A stretch of DNA of 64,000 nt from Fimenecus stercoravium (GTDB taxonomy: Bacteria > Bacillota > Clostridia > Oscillospirales > Acutalibacteraceae), in assembly GCA_018711545.1 (NCBI GenBank), contig DVIC01000029.1, positions 1 through 64,000 of the forward strand, written 5' to 3'. The position numbers and the translations under genes are program-made. The number at the start of each line of letters is the position of its first letter. The stretch's first letter is position 1. The notes under the pieces are model-generated. The model made no database searches. It was not told the DNA's origin and saw only the letters and a list, made by a program, of their open reading frames with translations. Below, piece after piece: positions 44,501 to 51,495 of the stretch.

Positions 44501-46947
44501 AAATCGGATTCCGTGCCGATTGAAAGCGATTCAAAATCGTTGAACAGCACAAATTTGTTGCGCGCCAGCGTGTTGCCCGCGACGTCTAAGTCGGTGCTCG
44601 AATCGACACCGACCAGGGCGACGTATTCGAGCAGCTTTTGCTCCTCCGCCAAAGAAAGCGCATTGAGCTGTGCCAAACTCAAACGCGTATAGAGCGAATA
44701 TGCGCGAACGATCTCGGTCTCCAGCGCGTCGCTGACAGAGGAGACCGTAGAGGGATCGGGCAGCTTTTCAAGGGAACGCACCAGCTGCGCCACAAGCCCC
44801 GTAGCCCCTTCGTCCGCCGCGTTTTCATAGCCCGTGTCGTTGTTGGACGGATAGGTGTAGGTGCCGTCGTCATTTTGAATGATCGTGCCCGCTTCCACGC
44901 ACAGGTCGCGCGCCGTGGTGAATTTTGCCCACACGGAGGTAAGCCCCAGCGACGCTGCCGTTGCGGCTAAATTCTCTTCCGAAAGGAAGTCGTTGCCGAC
45001 CGAGGAACCGGCGTAGCCCTGCCGGTAGCCGTCAAGCATCTCGGAAATATACTGCACCGCACGGTAATCGCCCTCGTCCGGGAAGGTGATCAGCGCATCG
45101 ATCTGATTGAGGATCGCGCGCGGGATTTCGGTTTTCTGGTCGTAGTAATCGGTCAGCGGGAGACCGTACTCGCCTTCCGTCATGTCGTTCGGATAATTGC
45201 CCTCCGACTTATAGAACATGACGGAATCCATGTAAAAGCTGTGGTTGACGCTGTCGGCGCTCATGTTTGTGTATGAGAAGCCCGCGCCGCAGATGTCGTC
45301 AAGCGCCTTATAGCCGTTTTCGCGGTTTAAAATCACCGCGTTGCCCTCGGCATCCTTATAGACTGTACCGTCAGCGTTTAACTGAACATACGCTTTATTG
45401 GTCATATCCGTGTTGCAGTCGTCTCTGCTCGGTCCGACAGCAAGCATGGAAGCGCCCCAATTGGGCCTTTCCAAAGCCGCATAATGGTTCGCGCCCGTGC
45501 TCGGATAATCATTGTGATACGGCATGGTGTAAACACTGTTGTTCGGATTGCCGGTTTCCTCGTCTGCCGAACTGTTGCCGCCAAACTCATTTACATCTAC
45601 GTCTATGGAAAGCTGGCGGTATTGGAGCAGCAATGCTTCGGAAATCGGTGTGCCCGCCGGGTCAACCAGCACCTGTTCGCTCAACAGGACTTTATTGTCA
45701 AACTGTGCTTTTTTTCCACTCTCGTTGCCGCCGCCGAGATCTTCCGCCAAACCATTTCCGCCGAAGCCGAAGTTATCGTTGCGCGCTTCCGCATACGTGG
45801 GGGTCGTAGAACAGACAAATTGGACAGGCACACGGATATAGCCCTTGTAATTCGCAAGATCAATTCCGCCGTTTTCAAGCGCGACCGACTCCCACGAACC
45901 GTCGTCTGCCTGAATATAGACATAGCCGTCGTTGCCCGTATATCCTTTGGTGGAATAGGTCACGGTGCTGTAGTCGTCATCATTGATAGAGCCATAGAGG
46001 TATACGACGCCCTGCCCCCACAAGTCGTCCCAATAGTATTCCTCGTACCGCTTGCCCTGCGTTTTCAGTTCAAAGGCAAGACCTTCGACCGAGACCTGGG
46101 AGAAGTCGAACCAGAACCAGATTTCCTCGGCATCCTCCGCGATCCAGTGCTGGCGTGACCATGTCGTGTTAAAGGACTGGTCGCCCGTGCCAACCACCTG
46201 GAAGCGATAGGCGCCCGAGCCGCCGTCGCCCGCATAGGGTGCCTGCCCGTAGAAGCTAAGCTGGTTCGCGCCCGCGCTGCTGGAAGCGATGTAATCCAGT
46301 CTGCCGCCGCCCGCGCCGTTGTCCGAAACATAGCCCATATTATTATTGTTCCGAGCTTCGAACATCAGCATTTCGCGCATGCCCGTCTCGTTTTCGACAA
46401 GCGGGGTATACGCTTCCTCGTCATATTCAAAGCGCGGTACGTCGGAAACGGTGGTCGTGATTGCGTCCGAGACCCAGCCGGTGCTGTCCTGTGCAAGGAC
46501 CTCCACGCTCAGGCGGTGCGTGCCGTCCATTGTGATGCCTGCGGACTCCAGCTGTTCTGCAGGGAAGGTCACTTCAAAGGTGTTCTCTACCGCGAAAGTG
46601 ACCGCAGTCGCGTCCCGCGTGATCTTTGCGGAAGGCACATCCTCCGTCGCCGGGTCGTCGTGCACCTGTGTATACACCCCTAAGTCATACAGCGTTATGT
46701 AATAGGTCGCTATAGACTTGGTGATGTACTCGGTGTTCACGGTCGCCTCGGGAACGGAAACCGTCACATCCCCTTCCTCCGTTTCCCACGCCCACAGGGT
46801 CGCGTCCTCCGCGAACGTCGGGGTCGGGTCATACGTCCCCGCGCTCAGAGGTGCCGCAAGTGCCAGGGGCAGGGAAACCGCCACCAGAATTGCACTCATC
46901 AAAAGCGCGGTGACACGTTTCCAGACTTTCAACCTCTTTTCTTGCAT
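41518..46947 (-). CDS. Giant secreted surface protein with internal duplication and C-terminal beta-module
   Basis: 1809 aa from the ATG at 46947 (AAAGGAG ten bases upstream; the frame is open 47 codons further). Signal peptide to about residue 32. An Ig-like N-terminal region (35-190) is followed by a Trp/Gly-rich, CBM-like module with LANYKGYIRVPVQF (about 362) and FYMDSVMFY, then helical segments (about 470-740), a second such module with LAGYEGYIMIPLYQF (about 1059) and FVIDNIGFGY, more helical segments (1110-1500), a beta domain with SDTLTLTYTYQY, and finally a module like the seven small proteins (about 1685-1809: VTVDAEVQIPWGA ... WVGKPLGEYRATDAITYTV). No LPxTG, S-layer or membrane anchor. 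Function unknown; adhesion or carbohydrate binding is a guess. Confidence 0.85.
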   Translation of the reverse strand: MQEKRLKVWKRVTALLMSAILVAVSLPLALAAPLSAGTYDPTPTFAEDATLWAWETEEGDVTVSVPEATVNTEYITKSIATYYITLYDLGVYTQVHDDPATEDVPSAKITRDATAVTFAVENTFEVTFPAEQLESAGITMDGTHRLSVEVLAQDSTGWVSDAITTTVSDVPRFEYDEEAYTPLVENETGMREMLMFEARNNNNMGYVSDNGAGGGRLDYIASSSAGANQLSFYGQAPYAGDGGSGAYRFQVVGTGDQSFNTTWSRQHWIAEDAEEIWFWFDFSQVSVEGLAFELKTQGKRYEEYYWDDLWGQGVVYLYGSINDDDYSTVTYSTKGYTGNDGYVYIQADDGSWESVALENGGIDLANYKGYIRVPVQFVCSTTPTYAEARNDNFGFGGNGLAEDLGGGNESGKKAQFDNKVLLSEQVLVDPAGTPISEALLLQYRQLSIDVDVNEFGGNSSADEETGNPNNSVYTMPYHNDYPSTGANHYAALERPNWGASMLAVGPSRDDCNTDMTNKAYVQLNADGTVYKDAEGNAVILNRENGYKALDDICGAGFSYTNMSADSVNHSFYMDSVMFYKSEGNYPNDMTEGEYGLPLTDYYDQKTEIPRAILNQIDALITFPDEGDYRAVQYISEMLDGYRQGYAGSSVGNDFLSEENLAATAASLGLTSVWAKFTTARDLCVEAGTIIQNDDGTYTYPSNNDTGYENAADEGATGLVAQLVRSLEKLPDPSTVSSVSDALETEIVRAYSLYTRLSLAQLNALSLAEEQKLLEYVALVGVDSSTDLDVAGNTLARNKFVLFNDFESLSIGTESDLFENDPNGMWRYGDYRYTKGFLTYGSTTRTFLGTWDNSQLDANSPSAGNYADPMQNGTIVDGTERGDTLINGTKATVTDAGFNGTHGAAVAINSSYYNGSGSSGGNGNGMYNILSVSLDSYSALDGDNNDAMTHNMGIVNLGDVLEGPNGNAASSTFPLGLVFYADFSQLSDFKLTASITTGSHRDGSGTNDFTLAMGDSEANKSIYLMDMRTGEWVDCSASGHGANYFSSDVTTNGLTLAGYEGYIMIPLYQFKDNWTQATTGGTGAVKLSEYAAGLNSIYRVNIGIAPDNSAASSDALEGKTFVIDNIGFGYTSDYNTGTTVHSTFGEVLGIKSQYQNEFEEAVAALEPSAANSTAWSTEFMQALNNAQLLYNALTDAEKGFHSTQQAYTQLQAYQNATTEEISAYTAAWTPSTLFNTYFDNLGLSGTLAVADGNTSGEYDLPYPGVVDTDGTDGTADAVNYAAYGLTAESAAQIIEWYNNSYSKWTQSQKDQFPEQSRQFLNAYNAAMRCVASLEPALTQSLTFLSSLYTGGTDALYQTMSQLYPDRAATGSLGVAGDGNVYPTSGTYDKTKPYGSWTENGATVNEGFFISVSDENIATLETALTNFNRNNNYFAKVLMADGSIRDGVENVSEACEKLLNNTDTYTNASGQPVNGGVVQLLDKYQAQYEDAAQKMADGTFTATDRTNLLNTIAEYESLIATYHDVAELYDVIQQMYDLTPAVSATLSASTMDLSYDNRDTSTGAVNSANDPVYTLTQFERYLTDTSGTGTLTITSSKGGNLTSADGTITLPYTLTFGGSAVTFGQAISNVTLGQDNALHVTVPNAQPTTSALSDTLTLTYTYQYTDRNGILREATDVKQLTVNYATGDFYTVTVDAEVQIPWGARTTNYYAETSYNFSADATLRVEGTATNAVDAEGNNLTMTNAGTTDTISGSISDLDSTYYGPGAGSSIQCYSTVTIEDDEWVGKPLGEYRATDAITYTVTYSDGTTTP

Positions 46948-47114
46948 CGTCTGAAAGCTCCTTTCCGATTTTGGATTCCGGAGGCCGCAGCCCCGGTCTA
47001 CGAATACCGCCAAAGGCGGAGATATTTGACAAAGTTTGCTTGGATACTGTTTCGTCGGATACGATTGGGCGGGTTTCTGCGCGCCCACGGCTCCTTTGAA
47101 AACCTGATGTTTTC

Positions 47115-47175
47115 TGCTGTAGGGGCGGGGCTGTGCAAAAATTTAATCGTTTTCACAGCCGAAAGTCACCCGGTT
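47115..47175. repeat. Remnant of the dispersed repeat core
   Basis: Carries TGTAGGGGCGGGG and TCGTTTTCACAGCCGAAAG, closely matching 48876-48930. No heptamer arms remain. The rest of the 46948-47224 gap holds a CCGCCTTTGGCGG mini-hairpin and the leader of the giant gene; I found no convincing promoter there. Confidence 0.6.
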
Positions 47176-47224
47176 CATCCGCTTACGCCTGTTCGCGGGG
47201 AAATCGTTTTTCGCTTGCCCCGCC

Positions 47225-48040
47225 TTATTCCGCTTCTTCCGCGATGATGACCGTCTTGAAATCCATTTTGTTCAAGGGGCGCTGCTCGCTGTCAAAGCTG
47301 AAGGTGTCAAAATGCACCACGACGTCATATTCGCCCGCGTCGAGCGCCCGATCCAGCGTGAAGCGGGAGATCGAATAGCCCGGCGGCAGCAGATCCGACG
47401 TATAGATCGTTTCGCCCGTGTCGGACAGGGTGATCGTGATCCGGAAATAGCAGGGGTTGACCTCGGGGTTGGAGAATATGTAATTCTGCTCGAGCTGCCC
47501 TGCGACGAAGTGCATTTCCGTAATGCCCGTGAACTTAATGTTCGCGCCGGCCGTGTCGATATGCTCGGGGACGTCCAGCTCCCCTTCGCCGAGCTGCGCG
47601 TTCGGGTCGACCACGCCAAGCGGCGCGGTGGTGGTCTCCGGCTGTGTGCTCGCTTCGACCGCCGCGCGGATGCCGAACGCAAGACCTGCGATGAGCGCCA
47701 GCGCCAGCAGCGCGAGCAAGATCCACAAAAGCAGCGTGTCGCGCATGACGGCGATATAATCGTTGCCGCCGACGGGCACGTAGCCCGCCACGCGCTTGTG
47801 CGCGAGCTTCGCGACACTGTAAACGATCTCCTCGCCCTCGCCGCCCGACGAAAGCGTACCGAGCTGCTCGCGTCCCGCGCCGATCTGCCCGCGGACGTTG
47901 AACCCGCCCGACGGGTACAGCGTCTTCATATCCTTGCGCTTGATATAGGAAACGGTAAAGTTTGCAGAAGAATTGTTATACGTCCCGCGCGCCTCGCCCG
48001 CGCCCGAATAATCTGCATGAAACAACAGGGGTTCTGCCAA
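47225..48040 (-). CDS. Bitopic membrane protein with extracytoplasmic beta domain
   Basis: 271 aa. TTG start at 48040 with CGGAGGT seven bases upstream. A cytoplasmic N-terminal region (about 1-98) is followed by one membrane segment (about 103-123), a Thr/Pro linker and an extracellular beta domain ending NPCYFRITITLSDTGETIYT, LLPPGYSISRFTLDRALDAG and YDVVVHFDTF. This Cys-Tyr-Phe/PG/aGeYd pattern occurs in several Firmicute membrane proteins near surface-protein genes. Upstream of the giant gene in the same direction; a membrane partner of that cluster is inferred. Confidence 0.75.
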   Translation of the reverse strand: MAEPLLFHADYSGAGEARGTYNNSSANFTVSYIKRKDMKTLYPSGGFNVRGQIGAGREQLGTLSSGGEGEEIVYSVAKLAHKRVAGYVPVGGNDYIAVMRDTLLLWILLALLALALIAGLAFGIRAAVEASTQPETTTAPLGVVDPNAQLGEGELDVPEHIDTAGANIKFTGITEMHFVAGQLEQNYIFSNPEVNPCYFRITITLSDTGETIYTSDLLPPGYSISRFTLDRALDAGEYDVVVHFDTFSFDSEQRPLNKMDFKTVIIAEEAE

Positions 48041-48107
48041 GTTGAATACCTCCGAATTCGGTGAAAATAGAAAATTGCGACAATAACCCTATAATTAGGG
48101 ATGTATT

Positions 48108-48137
48108 ATTATACCGTCTGCGGAAACAATTTGTCAA
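48108..48137 (-). promoter_or_regulatory. Sigma-A promoter of the bitopic membrane protein gene
   Basis: TTGACA and TATAAT on the minus strand, 18-base spacer, in an AT-rich stretch. RNA would start near 48101. This could also be the main promoter of the surface cluster. The rest of 48138-48401 is AT-rich leader and then a GC-rich stretch with no gene. Confidence 0.85.
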
Positions 48138-48401
48138 TAAAATATTAAAAATTTATCGGAAAAAAACACTTATTTTTCGCGGATTGTCGTTTCTAACTGA
48201 GCGATTTGCACAAAGTTCGATGAAGTTTTTTCACAAATCATTCAAACGCCTTGCATTTTATGCACACAAACCGGCAGCGCGCGCCGCAGGGGGTTGGGCG
48301 TGCCGCCGCCGGTTTGCGCCCAGCATCGGACATTTGTGCCCGGTACCGACAAAAGAGCAAGAAACGCAACAAAACGTTACAATAAAGTCAAGGTGATAGG
48401 T

Positions 48402-48626
48402 TTGGTTGGGCTAAAAGAAATCCGCAAGCGCCGGGGCTTGAATCAGCAGAAGGTCGCCATGGACTTGCACATCACGCGCGAAGCGCTCTCGCAGTACGAG
48501 AACGGCAAGCGGGAGCCGGGGCAGAAAATGCTTATTCGTATGTCGGAATACTTCGACGTGTCCATTCAATATCTGATCACAGGGCACGAATTCCAAAAGA
48601 AGCATCCCGACCCGCCCCGGCATTAA
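48402..48626 (+). CDS. Xre-family helix-turn-helix regulator
   Basis: 74 aa from the TTG at 48402, just after AAGGTGAT; a GTG at 48393 is also possible. Residues 5-60 are an HTH_3 domain: LKEIRKRRGLNQQKVAMDLH, ITREALSQYENGKREPG, EYFDVSIQYLITG. The tail is a short polar KKHPDPP. It faces away from the surface-protein cluster and could regulate it; that is inference. Confidence 0.88.
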   Translation: MVGLKEIRKRRGLNQQKVAMDLHITREALSQYENGKREPGQKMLIRMSEYFDVSIQYLITGHEFQKKHPDPPRH

Positions 48627-48796
48627 ACCAGCAATCGGCGTCTTTCCGCACAGGCGGGCGGTTTACGGCGCGCCCTTGTGCACGTTTTCCTGAATTTCCC
48701 AAGGGTCTGTTTTGCATTTTAGCCCCATGGCATGCCGTTTGCAAGGGGCGCGGGGCGAATGACCGTGTTGCGCGTGTGAAAAGCGCGGGCGCCGGT
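48627..48796. other. Gap without recognised feature
   Basis: No open frame, promoter pair or terminator hairpin that I trust. GC-rich short palindromes only. Confidence 0.4.
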
Positions 48797-48998
48797 CAGA
48801 TGTCAGAAATCAGATGCGGTGCGGGCAGGTCTTCAGCAAAGCCACGGCTTCGCTGAAACAATTTGTTTGCAGTTGTAGGGGCGGGGTTCAGCAGAATTTG
48901 AATTGTTTTCGCAGCCGAAAGGTTGTGCAAACTTTCGGATTTAATGCATCCTTCCCGTACCACTTCTGACCTCTGACCTCTAACCCCTGAAATCTGAA
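48797..48998. repeat. Complete copy of the dispersed repeat
   Basis: Left arm GTCAGAT GTCAGAA ATCAGAT, then GCGGTGCGGGCAGGTCTTC, a core with TTGTAGGGGCGGGG and CAGCCGAAAGG, a right core end CTTCCCGTACCACT, and right arm TCTGACC TCTGACC TCTAACC CCTGAAA TCTGAAA. The right arm merges with the T-tract of the terminator at 49001. About 200 bases in all. Confidence 0.75.
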
Positions 48999-49034
48999 AA
49001 GGACGGTTTGTGTCGTCTCTGACACAAACCGTCC
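48995..49034 (-). terminator. Terminator of the MFS-transporter unit
   Basis: Perfect 14-bp stem GGACGGTTTGTGTC with a 6-base loop, followed on the minus strand by TTTTCAGATTTC. It lies 40 bases after the stop at 49074. Confidence 0.88.
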
Positions 49035-49073
49035 TTTGCTTTATGCGTATATTGTATTTCGACTGCTTTCCGC

Positions 49074-49883
49074 TTACAGCGTCGTGATGTCCACGTACCA
49101 CTGCATGCCGATCTTCACAAGCGTACAGGTGTAGTCATACGCCTCGCCGTTCGCTGTGTAGCTGTAAGTAACCTCACACACGTCCGCAACGGCGTCCGGC
49201 GAAAGGCCGAACTGCGCATAGGTCGCGCGCGCCTTGTCGGAGAGCGCATCGCGGTACGCGGCGGTCTCCGCATCGGAGTATTCGCGCGTCACTTCCACCG
49301 AAGTCTGCTCGGCGTCCACGCCGTTTGCGGCGCTGTAGACGGCCACACTCGCTTCAAAACAGGTGACAAGGTCATCCTCCACCGCGCTCAGCGCCGGCTC
49401 GCCGAACACCTGTTCATAGGTCTCGACATATTTCGCCACATACAGCGTCAGCACCGTATCCAGTGTCTTGTCGGTGTTGCTCGCGATGATGTCGGCATAA
49501 TACGCGTCCATCACGTCGGACATCTGATGTTCGAGCGCCCCGAGTTCTTCGGGCGTGCGCTCCGTCGTGCTTTCGCCCTCAGGCAGGACGGGCTTGATGT
49601 AATTGTCGCGGAAATAATTGCCGAGATACAGGTTTTGGATAAGCGTTGTGTATTTCAGTGAGTTGAAATCGTCCTTGCCCACGACCGCCGAAGCACAATA
49701 CTGCTCGGCGACGCGCTCGGGATAGAACATGATGTACCGCGAACGGAAATAGGTCGCGCTCACGGTGACGAGAAACGCGACGACCAGGAGGATCGCCACA
49801 GCCATATAGCCTTTGTCAAAGCGCGCGGTGGTCATGTCCTTTTCGACGATCTCTTCCGCCGGTTTTTTTGCTTTCTTCGCCAT
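49074..49883 (-). CDS. Membrane-anchored extracytoplasmic protein, unknown
   Basis: 269 aa. Lys-rich head, one membrane segment (about 27-47), then about 220 residues outside, mostly helical, with a final beta segment VTYSYTANGEAYDYTCTLVK and QWYVDITTL. One conserved-looking pair of Cys. GGAGGCGTAAGG precedes the ATG. It starts 2 bases after the transporter gene ends, so the two are cotranscribed; a role tied to transport is possible. Not recognised. Confidence 0.75.
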   Translation of the reverse strand: MAKKAKKPAEEIVEKDMTTARFDKGYMAVAILLVVAFLVTVSATYFRSRYIMFYPERVAEQYCASAVVGKDDFNSLKYTTLIQNLYLGNYFRDNYIKPVLPEGESTTERTPEELGALEHQMSDVMDAYYADIIASNTDKTLDTVLTLYVAKYVETYEQVFGEPALSAVEDDLVTCFEASVAVYSAANGVDAEQTSVEVTREYSDAETAAYRDALSDKARATYAQFGLSPDAVADVCEVTYSYTANGEAYDYTCTLVKIGMQWYVDITTL

Positions 49884-49885
49884 CC

Positions 49886-51343
49886 TTACGCCTCCTCCCC
49901 GTTTGCTGCGGCAAGCGCACGGCGCTCGGCAAGCTCTTTGGTGATCTTTTCTTTCTTCTTGCCTGTCAGGTCATAGAACAGGATCGGCAGCATCTGCCCG
50001 ATGACGAAGATCGCGGGGATCAGCGTATAGATGAGCAGCAGCTTGTTGAGCGTGTCATCCGTTTGCGTTGCATACGCGATGTTCATATCCTGCGACTGCA
50101 CATAGCCCGACCAGATGACCAGTGCCGGCCCGAAGGACTTGGTCAGCGCCGCCGCGACCTTTGAGAAGAAGCCGTAGCCCGCGTAGCAAAGCCCCTCCTG
50201 GCGTTTGCCGGTCTTCCATTCGATCTCGTCCACGCAGTCGGCGATCATGACGTTCGGCGTCAGATTGGTGTTGCCGTGCTGGAGGCCGACGAAGAAGTTG
50301 ATGATCAAAAACGGGATCATCAGCACGTCGGGGTTGAAGCCGATGACGCGGGAAACGACATACAGGATCGCAAGACTCGCCGAGCCGTACAGGCAGCAGA
50401 CGATATACACCTTGCGCGTATCCCACATTTTGAGAAGCTTTTTGACGATCAGCATCCCGACCGCCGTGCCGACGCCCATCGGCAAAAGCAGCCCGAGCTT
50501 GAGATCCTTCGAGCCCAGCATGTAAACGGCTATGTAAATGCTCACGGTGCTGTAAACGCCGCGGCCGAAGCCCGTGAATTTCGTAAGCGAGACCATCAGC
50601 AGGTTTTTGTTCGTGAACACGAACTTCAGGCTTTCCCACAGGCTGACCTTTTCAGCTGTATAGGGCACGCGCTCGCGGTTGTTCGTGAAAAAGATCATGC
50701 CGAACAGCACAAGCCCCAGCACGCAGACTGCCGTCGAGAGCATAAGGTCAAGGCCCTGCCCTTCCGCAGTTTTGAACTGCTGCTCACCCATGGCGGCTTT
50801 CATGATAAAGCCCACGACCGGCAGCACCACCAGCCCGCCGGACTGCCCGACGGAACGGAAGATGCTCGCGATGGAGATCGCGTCGCTGCGCTCCGACGGG
50901 TTCGGCGTGCAGCACGCGCCGAAGCAGTTGGCGGGACTTTCGACCGCACAGCTGACCGCCGTATACAGCGAATAGATCACAAACATCCAAACAACGGCGC
51001 CGAGGTAGCTGTTGGTGTTCGGCGCGATGAATACGAGCATCGCAACGACCGCAAGCGGGAGGATGCCGAACCCGATCCACGGGCGGATCTTGCCCCACCT
51101 GGTGCGGGTACGGTCTACAAGGATACCGATGACCAGCTCGCACGCCGCGCCCACAATGCCTGCCACGCCCGTGACGTAAGGCAGGATATTCATGATGCGC
51201 GCCGAGTCGATGTCCGTGCCCTTAAAGGCAAAGTCGTTGAAGAACGTGTAGGAATAGTCCGGCATCCAGCCCGTCAAAAGCGCGATGCCGAACAGCCCGA
51301 TGCCGTAAGTCCAGACCTCGGACCGTTTCATGTATTTTTTCAT
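49886..51343 (-). CDS. MFS transporter of the GPH (glycoside-pentoside-hexuronide):cation type
   Basis: About 485 aa with about twelve membrane segments. The melibiose-permease-like pattern is visible at the N-terminus (EVWTYGIGLFGIALL) and in LVIGILVDRTRTRWGKIRPW, the cytoplasmic loop 2-3 signature, and in the second half NVMIADCVDEIEWKTGKRQEG. The Met at 51343 is used; Met 51331 is also possible. Likely symport of a glycoside or sugar derivative with Na+ or H+. Preceded by its own promoter and by Pho-box-like repeats. Confidence 0.9.
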   Translation of the reverse strand: MKKYMKRSEVWTYGIGLFGIALLTGWMPDYSYTFFNDFAFKGTDIDSARIMNILPYVTGVAGIVGAACELVIGILVDRTRTRWGKIRPWIGFGILPLAVVAMLVFIAPNTNSYLGAVVWMFVIYSLYTAVSCAVESPANCFGACCTPNPSERSDAISIASIFRSVGQSGGLVVLPVVGFIMKAAMGEQQFKTAEGQGLDLMLSTAVCVLGLVLFGMIFFTNNRERVPYTAEKVSLWESLKFVFTNKNLLMVSLTKFTGFGRGVYSTVSIYIAVYMLGSKDLKLGLLLPMGVGTAVGMLIVKKLLKMWDTRKVYIVCCLYGSASLAILYVVSRVIGFNPDVLMIPFLIINFFVGLQHGNTNLTPNVMIADCVDEIEWKTGKRQEGLCYAGYGFFSKVAAALTKSFGPALVIWSGYVQSQDMNIAYATQTDDTLNKLLLIYTLIPAIFVIGQMLPILFYDLTGKKKEKITKELAERRALAAANGEEA

Positions 51344-51426
51344 GTACGCCTCGCTTCTCCGAAGCCGCGCTTCGGCAGGAAATAGAAAAGAGTGTCGCTC
51401 GGACACTCTTTTCCGTTCAATGTATA

Positions 51427-51455
51427 ATTATAAATCTCATTCGTATATCATGCAA
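51427..51455 (-). promoter_or_regulatory. Sigma-A promoter of the MFS gene
   Basis: TTGCAT, 17 bases, TATAAT on the minus strand; RNA start near 51420, leader of about 77 bases. Confidence 0.82.
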
Positions 51456-51462
51456 TACGCAT

Positions 51463-51490
51463 TTTACACAAATTTTACATTTGCTTTACA
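51463..51490. promoter_or_regulatory. Pho-box-like 11-bp direct repeats
   Basis: TTTACA occurs three times exactly 11 bases apart on the plus strand (51463, 51474, 51485), ending just before the stop of the lipid kinase gene and eight bases upstream of the -35 of the MFS promoter. Same unit as in the pstS promoter, but the orientation relative to the gene is reversed. Confidence 0.55.
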
Positions 51491-51495
51491 GCGTT

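Noticed and set aside
42037..44523. 828-codon open frame on the plus strand opposite the giant gene
   Set aside because: The minus-strand protein has a signal peptide, sensible composition and a ribosome site; the plus-strand frame is rich in Arg, His and Val with no domain, typical of an antisense shadow in GC-rich DNA.
41518..46947. Giant protein as an S-layer or LPxTG adhesin
   Set aside because: No SLH domains, no LPxTG-type end and no transmembrane tail; the protein stops right after the beta module.
50276..51385. 369-codon plus-strand frame over the MFS gene
   Set aside because: Antisense shadow of a membrane protein; hydrophilic His/Arg-rich translation without motifs.
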